DNA of 64,000 nucleotides from Lonicera japonica. Lineage: Eukaryota > Streptophyta > Magnoliopsida > Dipsacales > Caprifoliaceae. Made by a program: the position numbers and the translations under genes. The notes beneath the pieces are model-generated. The model ran no database searches. It saw only the letters and a list, made by a program, of their open reading frames with translations, and had not been told where the DNA came from. The DNA lies in assembly GCA_021464415.1 (NCBI GenBank), contig CM038463.1, positions 114,048,790 to 114,112,789 on the forward strand, given 5' to 3'. Each line of letters opens with the position of its first letter. The stretch's first letter is position 1. Positions 10,628-20,486 of the stretch are shown here, piece after piece.

Positions 10628-13600
10628 ATGGATCCTGGTCCAGAGGATCGCCGTCTATTATATTTACAGGATCATCATAGGTCTTCCGCTATATGGGATG
10701 GCCATGACCCTGGATTATTGGAACCACGTAGGAGCGATACAGAGTTTAGTGGACCTGATGGAGAGCGTATTATCCTGCCTGAGAGGGTTCAACGTTTATT
10801 ATTACGAGCAGGCTTTTACGGAGTGTACCGCGTAGGTCATATTCAGTACGATCACGCACTGATTACATCATTGGTTGAGCGGTGGCGGCAAGAAACGCAT
10901 ACGTTTCATCTACCTGTTGGAGAGTGCACTATCACACTCCAAGATGTTGCGATACTGCTGGGATTACCCATTGACGGCAATGCCGTTACTGCCCCTCCAT
11001 TAGATGCTTCACCGGCTGACGTGTGTGAGCGCGTATTGGGAGTCCGACCACCGGACCACGCTCTTAAGAATTCAAAGCTTAAGCTTTCCTGGATATCCGA
11101 TACATTTCGAGAGATACCTACCCATGATGCTGAGGACGTTGTTGTCGAGCGATACACACGTGCGTGGATTGCACAATCGCTTGGCGGTTCTATTTTGGCT
11201 GACAAGTCCTCATCATTTATCAAAGTGTCGTTACTTCCACTACTTGAGGATTTAAATAGGGTGGGCAATTATAGTTGGGGGAGTGCAGCACTTGCTGTCT
11301 TGTACAGGGAGATGTGTCGAGGCACTCGTAGCAGATCCAGGCAGATTGCAGGTCCATTGTTGTTATTACAGGTAAAAATTAAGGCTAAAATTATAATATT
11401 TATTCTTAATTTTCAATTTCTACAGTCGATAATATATTGTGAAATTTTGTTGTTAGTTATGGTGTTGGGAGAGATTGTCTATGCTTCGCCCCCGACGAGT
11501 CGATATAGCTATTTCTGAGGAGGAGATAGTTCATTCCATTGACAGACCACCACACGGAGCCAGGTTTGATGATATGTAATAACACACTTGTCAATATACT
11601 TATAAAGTTTTATGTTTGACATCCCACATTTACTTAATACAGGTGGCGGACGAGGTTTTCACTCGAGCGAACTCCCATACATGTTTTGACGCATTATAGG
11701 GACCAACTAGATCGTATGCGAGCAGAGCAGGTTATTTTAATTATTATAATCTTAATTAGTATTAATGAATTAGTATGCAAATGAATTGTTATAATCTTAT
11801 CTCCTTTATGATTGAGTTGGAGATAATTATACATAATTTGGATGAGGTTTTTGATTGGGAAATGAATTTGTTTGAATTATTATAACAAAATCAAACTTAA
11901 ACAGGTGAATATTTAAATACAGGATTACTGTATTTATAACTGAAACTCTGCCAAAATTTAGACATATTTATAATTTACTTTCATTGGACTCTCGGTTTAT
12001 TATTAAATTGGGAGATGAATTTGTTGTATATATCGTAAAATACTTGTTCAACAGGTGAATATGAAAATACGGGATTATTGTAAAAACAAACGACACTCTG
12101 CCGAAATTTAGACAAAATTAAAATTGAGTTACGTTCAACTATTGCTTACTATTATTTTAACTAATTTGGGAGATGAAATAGTGGTATATATTAAAAAAAA
12201 TTGTTGAACAAGTGAATATTAAAATAGTGGATTACTGTAAAAACAAACTTCTGCCGAAATTTAGACAAATTTTAAATTTAGTTATATTGGAAAATTAGGG
12301 CTAAATTTATAATATTCATAAGTTCTAGTTAATACTTTACAGATGATCTGGCAGCCGTACACCGCGCATGTTATGGCAGTATTGCCTCCCTATTGTCTTG
12401 CTGGCCAGGCTCTATGGCGGACGCGGTCACCCCTTATATGCTTTGAGATTGTCGAGTGGCACCTCCCTGACAGAGTGATGCGGCAATTTGGACTACAACA
12501 AAACATCCCTATCGATTTTGACACAAGTGAGCAATTGCACGATACAGATCTTAGAGGGAGGGGGCGAGGAGATCCTGTTGATTGGATGCAGCATCACCGT
12601 GACTTCATTGCCTTTTGGGACCGCCGACATGAGCATGTAGTTAACGCGGATGTGTTGCAGGGCCCGATTCAGTACGACCATCATTACATGGTTTGGTTTC
12701 GTACCATTACTCGACGTTTCATACTTGCGGCGCCTGAGCATCCTCCCGAGTTTGGTCCTGAGCCAGTAGGGGTGACATTGGAGATTCTGGTAAACCCGAA
12801 TTGATTTTATAAAATGTATTTTTTATTTTTTTTAGATATTTATTTTATATTAATAATGGTGTTTTAACGGTACAGGGTGATACACTTGCTAAGATATATG
12901 CATTGGCTATGAACCATCCTTTGCGGTCTATCACAGGAGATTCGACATCGGAGGAGATATCTGACTTAGCACATAGTGCTCTTGTTACTGTGCGACAAGA
13001 GTTTCGGCTATCTGTTGATCCATTACAGGTCCACGAACCTGTACCCGCCCCGATCCCACGACCCTCTCGCCGACGTCAGAGGCGACCTACAGTGGGAACG
13101 TCGTCTTCACATGATGGTGGCCCGTCTACCTCTACATTGTCTTCCCCGCCAGGCCCCAGCTTACCAGATTCCACGACTATTATGACCAGTACTACTACTA
13201 CCACATTACCCTCTCCCAGTATTACTACTACTCATCCGTTACCCATTCCCACTACCACTAGTAGTAGTATTACTACCTCATTACCTACTACCACTAGTAC
13301 TACTACTCCTCCTTTACCCATTCCCACTACCACTAGTAGTAGTACTACTACCTCATTACCCATTCCCACTACTCCTCCTCCTCCTTCACCCATTCCCACT
13401 CTGCTTCCTCTTCCTCATCCTTTACCCATTCCCACTACCTCGACCACTAGTACTACTACCCCATTACCCATTCCCACTACCTCGACCACTAGTACTACTA
13501 CCCCATTACCCATTCCCACTACCTCGACCACTAGTACTACTACCCCATTACCCATTCCCACTACTACTACGACCACTGCTACCACATTTTCCTCTCCCTC

Positions 13601-13973
13601 GCCCCCTGACCTATCACAGGCAGATACACTTCCCACCATATTCGAGGATTTTGACATGGGACATTATGTCTCTATATTGACGACAGACACATCATTTACT
13701 TCACCACACGTGTCACAGCAGATTCCGATCATACATTCACAGTCACCGACACTTACACCCACGGAGCATGCTGAGGGATTGACACAGTTGGTCATACCAG
13801 AGGTTGTAGATGCACCTGTGGTACCTATCGGTATAGGTCGAGGGAGAGGTAGACCGAGGGGTAGGGCTACGGACAAGGGCAAAGGTGAGGGTGTAGAGGC
13901 ACATACCCGTACGGAGGTTGAGAGGGATGAGAGGCCTAAGAGGAAGAGGAAAAAACCTAGTTGTGGTACCTAG
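10628..13973 (+). CDS. Plant mobile domain (PMD) protein, five exons, intact
   Basis: 827 aa, exons 10628-11371, 11457-11563, 11643-11730, 12343-12789, 12876-13973, all GT-AG and in frame. The first three exons encode the PMD core (the fold also annotated as serine/threonine-protein phosphatase 7 long form homologue), with the GECTITLQDV-type motif, LPIDG and an LW-WERL stretch at the start of exon 2. Exon 5 adds a Ser/Thr/Pro-rich tail containing three 42-bp repeats from about 13437, then an Arg/Gly-rich segment and a basic KRKRKK end. PMD proteins such as MAIN and MAIL1 act in silencing of transposable elements in Arabidopsis, and PMD genes are known as passengers of MULEs. A role in this element's own expression is inference. 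The ATG is preceded by an acceptor-like cag. Confidence 0.9.
11853..12297 (+). repeat. Three direct copies of the internal MULE repeat in PMD intron 3
   Basis: The copies are at about 11853-11990, 12004-12145 and 12163-12297. Each starts with a gggagatgaa-type block, continues with gtgaatat and ggatta-tgtaaaaacaaac blocks, and ends with ctgccgaaatttagaca. They make this intron unusually long (612 bp) compared with introns 1, 2 and 4 (79-86 bp). MULE2's matching intron holds one recognisable copy (56210-56350, other strand). Confidence 0.75.
13437..13562 (+). repeat. 42-bp in-frame tandem repeat in PMD exon 5
   Basis: Three almost identical 42-bp units start at 13437, 13479 and 13521. Each encodes 14 residues of Thr/Ser/Pro-rich sequence ending in PLPIPT. 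The unit length is a multiple of three, so copy changes keep the frame. Confidence 0.85.
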
Positions 13974-14467
13974 TAGGTTTATTGTTGATTATTACTATTG
14001 TACTCATATATTTGTTTTGCTTAGTTATAATATTTTATTAAATGATAAAATGGTTTGTACTAACGAGTTACTAATCCACTGCAATTTTTTTCAATAGCTT
14101 ATAAATAATTTAAAAAATATATCACAGTGAAAATATAGTTTATAGATAAAATACATCACAAATAATAACTACGAAACTTGGGTTACAGTATTTAATATCA
14201 CATATAAAATATTATAACAAACAACTGGACATTACATTTTTTTCAATATCACAATAACACGTGGTTAGAAAAACCATTACATTAGATAGACATAAACACA
14301 ACCATAGTAAAACATACTAGGTAACAGCCAAATAATACATTCATACATAGTAAATAAGATCATCAGATGATAATTGGCGGACATCCATTAAAAAGATCAT
14401 ATCACCTTCATTCTTGTTAATACTTACCACTACTAGTCCGTTACAAGTTTTCTTATTTCGCGTGATT
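13974..14467. other. Spacer between convergent genes
   Basis: AT-rich spacer between the PMD stop codon (+) and the stop of the 230-aa gene (-). It should hold both 3' untranslated regions. No further gene seen. Confidence 0.5.
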
Positions 14468-15160
14468 TCAATTAGTTTCCATTTGCATCTGTGCATCTGG
14501 AGTCGTTGCCATTTCTTCAGTATTGTACTCATCACCTGTATTCAACGACTCTGCTCTCCATATGGCAGTTTGACATACATTGTTTAGCAAATCTTCTGGG
14601 TCATGTCCGTGCAAAGATCCATTTGCATTGGTTACCCATTCAAACTGAGTTGATTCGTGACGGCCGTTGTCCATTAGAGGCTTGTTGGAGTTAAACTTTG
14701 CTATTAAAAGTACATGTCTATTAATTGGCTCCGTCAATGGATGTAGTGAGCTATGTCCAGATGCAACAACCCTCCAGTGATCACCAAATACTTCAAACCA
14801 GAACTTGTCAAATAGAGTGTAGTCGTAGTATACCCATTTATCCCATGTGATATACAAATGTGGTGAGAAGAAAATAGGCATGTGATAAGTATTTAGCAAG
14901 TACCACAGATAGACATAAAACACAGGCGTCCATGAGTACAAAGGTACGAACGCAAGCGGTGAACGATAGGGGAAGTCAAGATTCGGCCATTGATATAGAA
15001 AAGATCTTGGCCTCAAAAGAGGAGATGGAGTTCGCAATAAGCCTTCACACATTGATATGATTCTAGTAGCTCGATTCCTCCTTAATCGAGCTCGTATTTC
15101 TCCTTGAATTTCTACTGGAAGGAGTGGAATCAAATCATCAATTGTAGATGAGTTGCTCAT
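14468..15160 (-). CDS. Unrecognised 230-aa protein, MULE1 cargo
   Basis: I do not recognise this protein. It is a single open frame from ATG 15160 to a stop at 14468. The N-terminal third is Leu/Arg-rich (about 10-50). The middle (about 55-115) is very rich in aromatic residues and proline (W, Y, F), as in a compact globular domain rather than a membrane segment. The C-terminal part is acidic and ends in a Met/Thr/Gln-rich tail. A TATA-like sequence lies about 90 bp upstream (15248-15254), and the length without a stop supports coding. MULE2 has no counterpart between its PMD and transposase genes. Extra exons cannot be excluded. Confidence 0.65.
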   Translation of the reverse strand: MSNSSTIDDLIPLLPVEIQGEIRARLRRNRATRIISMCEGLLRTPSPLLRPRSFLYQWPNLDFPYRSPLAFVPLYSWTPVFYVYLWYLLNTYHMPIFFSPHLYITWDKWVYYDYTLFDKFWFEVFGDHWRVVASGHSSLHPLTEPINRHVLLIAKFNSNKPLMDNGRHESTQFEWVTNANGSLHGHDPEDLLNNVCQTAIWRAESLNTGDEYNTEEMATTPDAQMQMETN

Positions 15161-15247
15161 TTTGTGAAGTTGTAAGATAAGGGTAAGATGATTGTAAAAT
15201 TTTTGTAGTAAGATTAGAATGAGCTAAGAGTAATATGACTACGCTTC

Positions 15248-15254
15248 TTATATA
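15248..15254 (-). promoter_or_regulatory. TATA box candidate for the 230-aa gene
   Basis: On the minus strand this reads TATATAA, followed by gaagcg, about 90 bp before the ATG at 15160. That spacing is normal for a plant core promoter with a short leader. Confidence 0.5.
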
Positions 15255-15587
15255 GGACTACAACCACTGTCAAGCATGGGTTTGTACAGTGTAAATCTTC
15301 AGTAATCTTTAAATGTTTGATATGGGAAAAAGAAATGACTCGACGAATCACTGAAAAAGTAAATAAGATTAGACCAGTTCCTGCTCCCTACTTTTTCTAG
15401 GACTACTTTCTAGAGCAATGTTAACCCATTCACTTAAACAGTGCACATAAAACATTGTAAAGCATATTAATACATTAGATTAAACATTACATATTAAAAT
15501 AGATGTCTAGTTGGTACAGTCCTAACCAAACTTCGAAGATACAACATTACGATTGTTGTAATTAAAACATTACACATGATACAAATA

Positions 15588-16162
15588 TTAGTTGATAGAG
15601 TGCTTGAGAAACTGCCAGTACAATATATAAGGGAAGTTGACACCTTCTTCCACCAAGTACATGAGATGGGCGTGTTCTTGCTGCATGAAAAATAAGATAA
15701 AAAATTGTGCATTAGATACCATATAAATAACGATGAGCAAAAATAAAATAAATTATAATTGTTAAAGTAACCTTTTACCATTTCCCTTTCAACATCACCG
15801 TAAAATTTTGCCAAGTAGTGGCCCTGTTGAGCAGGAGATAGAGTGATGTATTTTGGATGAGGAGGAGGCATTTCCTTCTCATTGTAAAATCGGTTAAATT
15901 TTTTCACCGCTGGTTCAACCTTTGCCCACAGTTGAGCTAGTTGATCAGCCATGACAACCCTGTCTTTCCACAAGGAGTTCGAGTTCTTAGGTGCTGCATT
16001 AAAAATTCTAGCCATTTCTTCCCATGTTCGTGGGTTATCCCGCTCACACCACTTACCATCATAAGTAATTTTTTTCCATGTCTCACACAGCAAAATTACA
16101 TCTGGTGTTTCAAAATCATCTAAATCTCCAGATTGGTTATTATTTGAGCTTGAAGAAGTCAT
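15588..16162 (-). CDS. Unrecognised 158-aa protein, two exons, MULE1 cargo
   Basis: Exon 1 is 16162-15779 (128 codons). It joins through a GT-AG intron to exon 2 at 15680-15588 (30 codons and a TAA). The intron interpretation fits because the frame after 15779 turns into AT-rich non-coding sequence, while exon 2 resumes an amphipathic helix ending in YWQFLKHSIN. Residues about 18-70 contain spaced tryptophans in two or three helices (LLCETWKKI, TWEEMARIF, LWKDRV), a pattern seen in Myb/SANT-like or trihelix DNA-binding folds. That assignment is tentative. It is absent from MULE2. Confidence 0.65.
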
Positions 16163-16625
16163 TATTTGTTGAGAGTGAGATGAAAAAAATTGACAAACAT
16201 ATGTTGCTTAAATAATGTTTACATAGGCGTGCCTTGCTACAGTATAGTAGTTGGAGCGCATGGCATGTGCAATTACTGCTATGACACTTAGATGACAATA
16301 CACTGCACTGACACTGAAATGACAATACAATGCAGCCTGACTGAGATGACAATACACTGGTATGACTTACAATACAGGTACAGCATGCTACGCAATATCA
16401 GCAATCCTGACATTGAAGGCTGATATAGAAAAGATATGTCTTTAAATATTTGTTTTTAGAGGGGCATTTCCATCATATATTTAAGGCATGTGATAGTAAT
16501 TAAATTAAGTTATTGTAATTAGTAACAAATGTAAAACATGCTAAGAGTAAATGCGTTGTGCAAATTTATATAAATAAATATCCGAAAACAGAAAGTTTGA
16601 AATCTTACAAATTAAAGCAGCATGT
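16163..16625. other. Spacer between two minus-strand cargo genes
   Basis: Lies between the transposase stop and the start of the 158-aa gene. Short repeats of a tgac-tgagatgacaatacac type occur at about 16280-16380. No gene seen. Confidence 0.5.
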
Positions 16626-19187
16626 TTACTTATAAGGTAGCAACAATTGCTTGTTCTTCTTTCTGGGACAAGTGCGTCGATCATGCCCGGCCTCCCCACA
16701 AATCCCACAATGGTTAAACCTTCGACGATCGCTTACATCCATCTCGTTATGAATGCGCTTAGATGGACGACCCTTTTGACGCAACATATTTGGATTAGGG
16801 ATTAAAATACCAGCATCTGTATTAGGCAAACAGGCATCCCAATAATCTTCAGGCAAAGCAGGATGCAATGTACGAGAATAGGTGGCAACGTACGCCTTAA
16901 GACTCAAGTCTTCGTGAATTAAATACTTTGGATCTACCCGTAGTGCACCACACACCGCCATGACATGTGCACAAGGATACTTATAAATTGTCCACCTCCC
17001 GCAGCTGCACGTGCCTTCAAGGATGTTTACATTCTTTACTTTTCCTTTAGCTGACGTGACAGATGCTACTCCCTCCGAATTGTTATGCCTATAAACGATA
17101 TATTTTCCAATATTCTCCGTAAGATTTGATAATTTAAGCGCCATAAAAGGAGTGTGTTCGACCTCCGATTTATCAAGCCTACTTTTTCCCTGCTCGCCTC
17201 TTTCGCAAAAATATGTAACAAGCCGATGAAAAATGAGCTTTATCGACGCAGTAATAGGCAAAGATCTCGCTCCAAGTAAAACTCCATTGAAAACCTCCGA
17301 AATATTTGTCGACTTTATCCCATAACGATGACCTCCATCATGAACAAAAGTCCACTTCTCTAAGGGAATTTGGTTTAGCCACCTCCATGGTTTTTTCCCT
17401 TCGCTTTCTTGGTGTTCATCGTACTCTTTTATCATATCCATGTACCGATTGAATTTTGGCAAACAAAAAGCAGTTGCAGCCTTCCACATTAGTATCAATA
17501 AACTCTCGTCTGGTTTACATTTACTTGTGAAGTTACTACGGACATGTCGCATACAGAACCTATGGTACGTCATTGGCTCTTGAAATTGTGGATTGGAATT
17601 GATTACAGACAGTATGCCCTTATGTCGATCAGAAATCAAGCAGACGCCATCTCGTCCCTTCACAACGTAATGCCAAAGTCGTGTGAGAAAATAATGCCAT
17701 GTCTCGTGACTTTCCTCATCCCCGTATCCAAATGCAAGTGGAAATATCCCTTCGTTGGCATCCATGGCCATTGCAATGAAAAGTTTTCCATTGTACTTGC
17801 CACGTAGATGCGTCGCGTCTATACTTATAACAGGCCGGCAGTGCATAAAGCCTTCAATGGACGCACCAAAGGCCCAAAAGTTCTTGTCAAAAATACGATA
17901 ATGGCCATCATACATCTTGCTTCTACACTCGTGGATCGTGCGTGGGTTGTTGTACTTAATAGCGGCCAAATATCTCGGCATAGTAGCATAAGAGTCTTTC
18001 CAATTGCCAAATATTTTTTCAATAGCCTCCTGTTTCGCATTCCACGCCTTCCAATATGAAATCTTGTAGCCATATTTATCTTTAATAAATGCGACGATAA
18101 CACGAACCTTAAGCCCAGGATCAACCTTAACCAAATGTGTTACATTCCCGGCAATGAATTTGCAATCCAAATGTTTGTGAGTTAGTTTCAAACGATCAAA
18201 TGTGCATGTGTGGGGACCCTCGTACTTGGTTATCTCGAATTGGCCGTGTTTTTTTTTCCTTTTTGAAGCACGGAGCCGCCATTTGCACCCATTTTCATGC
18301 AATTTACACCTAATTGCCCATGTATCTGCCTTCGATTCCTCGACAATAAATTCATTTGATTTTTTAATTGCAAATTGTTTTACTGCAATTTTCAACTTCT
18401 CTTTAGTCTCGTAAATGAGCCCCTTGCGTAATTCATTTTCATCTACTAATTGCTCATTCATCGTCAAATCCTGGTCAACATATGTAACATTAAACTGTGT
18501 GTAACATGCCGGTATATCTTCCACAACCTCCTCAATTTGGTTCGATTCTTCCCATTCATCACTTTCAGTGTCGCTGAATTCGGTAACCTTGTCAGAGTCT
18601 GAGTCCCAATCCGTACCATCTCCAGTGGCATCATCAAATTCTACGCCAACCCCACAGTCGTACACGGCCTCGGGTGTGGGTCGAGATGAATTACAAATCT
18701 CCTTTTTATTCCCACCAAAATCAAGCCTTCGAGATGGCCCCGAACTTGAAGGCAACTTAGAAACAGGAGTGCCTTGTATCGATGGTGGTGAGATGTACGA
18801 CCCGAACAATGGAAAATTATCCCCAATTGGGGCAACATCAAAATTCAGGTTAAGTTTCTCTACATACAACTCGATCACATTGACAAATGGAGCATTGAAA
18901 TTCGAACCCATTGCAAACTGTAAACTTACGTCATCGTAAATTTCGTGAAGGAAGTAGTTGCAAGTATTTGGGGTCACATACATGGGACATCTACATAAAA
19001 TCTTTAACCTCGATGGTGAGCAGTCAGCATCCATAGCAGAATAAATAATTTCTACTAATTTCGTGTATGTCGTACCTTCATTTAAGATAATGCCTGTTCT
19101 GTGCGGAATATCGTATCCACAACCATGCACACCGTTAATAACATGACCGCCCCAATATAAAAGTGTAAACGCTTGTCTAGTTGTCAT
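16626..19187 (-). CDS. MURA-type Mutator transposase, full length
   Basis: 853 aa, one uninterrupted frame. In order: an N-terminal PB1-like region (about 1-115); an acidic linker (about 170-240); a MuDR-type DNA-binding zinc region (about 260-345, with C..C and HTC motifs); the MULE DDE transposase domain with D457 (SIDATH), D520 (ISDRH) and E631 (ISEVFN), the C-x2-H motif (CMRH) lying between the last two; a SWIM zinc finger (CSC..CAH); and a C-terminal CCHC knuckle (C-x2-C-x4-H-x4-C). It cuts and moves the element by binding its ends. All catalytic and zinc ligands I can identify are present. An acceptor-like tag lies just before the ATG, so a 5' non-coding exon is possible. About 1.3 kb of sequence separates it from the right end. 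Confidence 0.93.
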   Translation of the reverse strand: MTTRQAFTLLYWGGHVINGVHGCGYDIPHRTGIILNEGTTYTKLVEIIYSAMDADCSPSRLKILCRCPMYVTPNTCNYFLHEIYDDVSLQFAMGSNFNAPFVNVIELYVEKLNLNFDVAPIGDNFPLFGSYISPPSIQGTPVSKLPSSSGPSRRLDFGGNKKEICNSSRPTPEAVYDCGVGVEFDDATGDGTDWDSDSDKVTEFSDTESDEWEESNQIEEVVEDIPACYTQFNVTYVDQDLTMNEQLVDENELRKGLIYETKEKLKIAVKQFAIKKSNEFIVEESKADTWAIRCKLHENGCKWRLRASKRKKKHGQFEITKYEGPHTCTFDRLKLTHKHLDCKFIAGNVTHLVKVDPGLKVRVIVAFIKDKYGYKISYWKAWNAKQEAIEKIFGNWKDSYATMPRYLAAIKYNNPRTIHECRSKMYDGHYRIFDKNFWAFGASIEGFMHCRPVISIDATHLRGKYNGKLFIAMAMDANEGIFPLAFGYGDEESHETWHYFLTRLWHYVVKGRDGVCLISDRHKGILSVINSNPQFQEPMTYHRFCMRHVRSNFTSKCKPDESLLILMWKAATAFCLPKFNRYMDMIKEYDEHQESEGKKPWRWLNQIPLEKWTFVHDGGHRYGIKSTNISEVFNGVLLGARSLPITASIKLIFHRLVTYFCERGEQGKSRLDKSEVEHTPFMALKLSNLTENIGKYIVYRHNNSEGVASVTSAKGKVKNVNILEGTCSCGRWTIYKYPCAHVMAVCGALRVDPKYLIHEDLSLKAYVATYSRTLHPALPEDYWDACLPNTDAGILIPNPNMLRQKGRPSKRIHNEMDVSDRRRFNHCGICGEAGHDRRTCPRKKNKQLLLPYK

Positions 19188-19435
19188 TATTCACCTACAA
19201 CAAAATTAAATAAATTTATCAATAACTGATAATAAATAATAATATATTTAAAATTGTCAAAACGTACAATATGTGAAGAAAAACACAATATTTAACATAA
19301 AAATTCCTTTTTAATAAAATATATACAACATACATTCTTCAAAATATAATAATAATATGGTAAAATAAAATATTAACAATCAAGCCCAACGAATTTCGAT
19401 AATAAATTTTATATTTAAAATTAGCCATTAACCAT

Positions 19436-19439
<4 letters not shown>

Positions 19440-19476
<37 letters not shown>

Positions 19477-19870
19477 CTATCTTAAATGCCATTTTTTAAT
19501 AATCCAAAAAATAAAAGAACACACATATATCTTAAAGGACACATTTTCTCTAGCAAAAATACATGAACACACATATATCTCAAAGGACGCATTTTCTCTA
19601 CTAATTTAAAAGTAAATGAATATACATATATCTGAAAGGATACATTTTCTCTACTAATTCTAAAATACATAAACACACATATATATTTCAAGAACGCATT
19701 TTCTTTATCAATTAAAAAATATTTCTCTACTAATTCAAATATATTATGAACACATGTATATCTCAAGGACGCATTTTCTCTACTACTTTAAAAATATATG
19801 AACACGCATATATCTCAAAGGACATATTTTATCTACTGATTAAAAATTGCATGAACACACATACATATAT
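19440..19870. repeat. AC/AT microsatellite and ~60-bp degenerate tandem repeat
   Basis: (AC)n then (AT)n at about 19438-19477. It is followed by six or so imperfect units, each with an acacatatatctcaaaggac-like block and a cattttctctacta block. It lies upstream of the transposase gene. No coding role seen. Confidence 0.7.
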
Positions 19871-20169
19871 ACATACATTTTACAAGTATATATCATAAAA
19901 TCACATACATATATTACAAAAAAGATCATTCCCATTACCAATTGATAAAATGTGAGGTAAAATAAAATAATTAAAATAATATTAATTAACTAACCTTTTT
20001 CTTTTGAAGTTAACAAATGAAAATATTGAACTGAATGAAAATTTTAGAGTGAATGTATAGAAAATTTGCAGAAGTAAAGAACTTCACCTCGTGTTCAAAT
20101 GGCGGCTGCTGCGTTTGTAATGTAGGTTTTCTCCGTGTATACAGCTATGTACGATGGAGGGGAAGGAAA

Positions 20170-20331
20170 AAATCTACTTAAAATCGCTGTAGTAGGTAGC
20201 GATTTTAGCATTAAAATCGCTGAAACCATTGGCGTTTTTAGCATTAAAATCGCTGGTTGCTCTGGCGATTCTAGGGGGGAGAAATTTTGGCCAACTTAAA
20301 ACCGCTAGGCTGACCAGCGTTTTTACACTTA
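20170..20331. repeat. Subterminal palindromic array of MULE1
   Basis: Alternating aaaatcgctg/agcgatttt and aaaccgct/agcgttttt blocks that can pair with one another. It mirrors the smaller array on the left side (about 8815-8865). These may be transposase contact points or hairpins. Confidence 0.65.
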
Positions 20332-20477
20332 AAAACGCTGGTTTGACCAGCGTTTTTAACCCAAAAACCACCACTTTGACCCGCGGTTTTAAAACAACCC
20401 TACTCCCACCAATAAGTTCAAAACAACCCCATTTCCCTAATTAAGTTCGAAAACAACCCTAATTTAAATAACAACTC
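20332..20477 (-). repeat. MULE1 right terminal inverted repeat
   Basis: Reverse complement of 8491-8638 with scattered differences. It is followed directly by the 9-bp duplication tgttttaca (20478-20486). Confidence 0.9.
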
Positions 20478-20486
20478 TGTTTTACA

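Larger units (their letters stand above)
8482..20486. mobile_element. MULE1: 12-kb PMD-bearing Mutator-like element
   Basis: The element body is 8491-20477. It begins gagttgttatttaaattagg and ends with the inverted complement. A perfect 9-bp target duplication, tgttttaca, flanks it (8482-8490 and 20478-20486), the size typical of Mutator. Removing the element and one duplication rejoins a sequence resembling the undisturbed CRK flanks at about 1351-1400 and 43900-43960, so the empty site can be read from paralogues. Five genes are inside: GRF (+), PMD (+), two unknown genes (-) and MURA transposase (-). No lesion was found in the transposase, so the element may be autonomous. Confidence 0.92.

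Noticed and set aside
10622..11518. PMD as a single 298-codon frame
   Set aside because: The frame runs through a clear donor at 11371 into intron. Splicing to 11457 restores the conserved LW-WERL motif.
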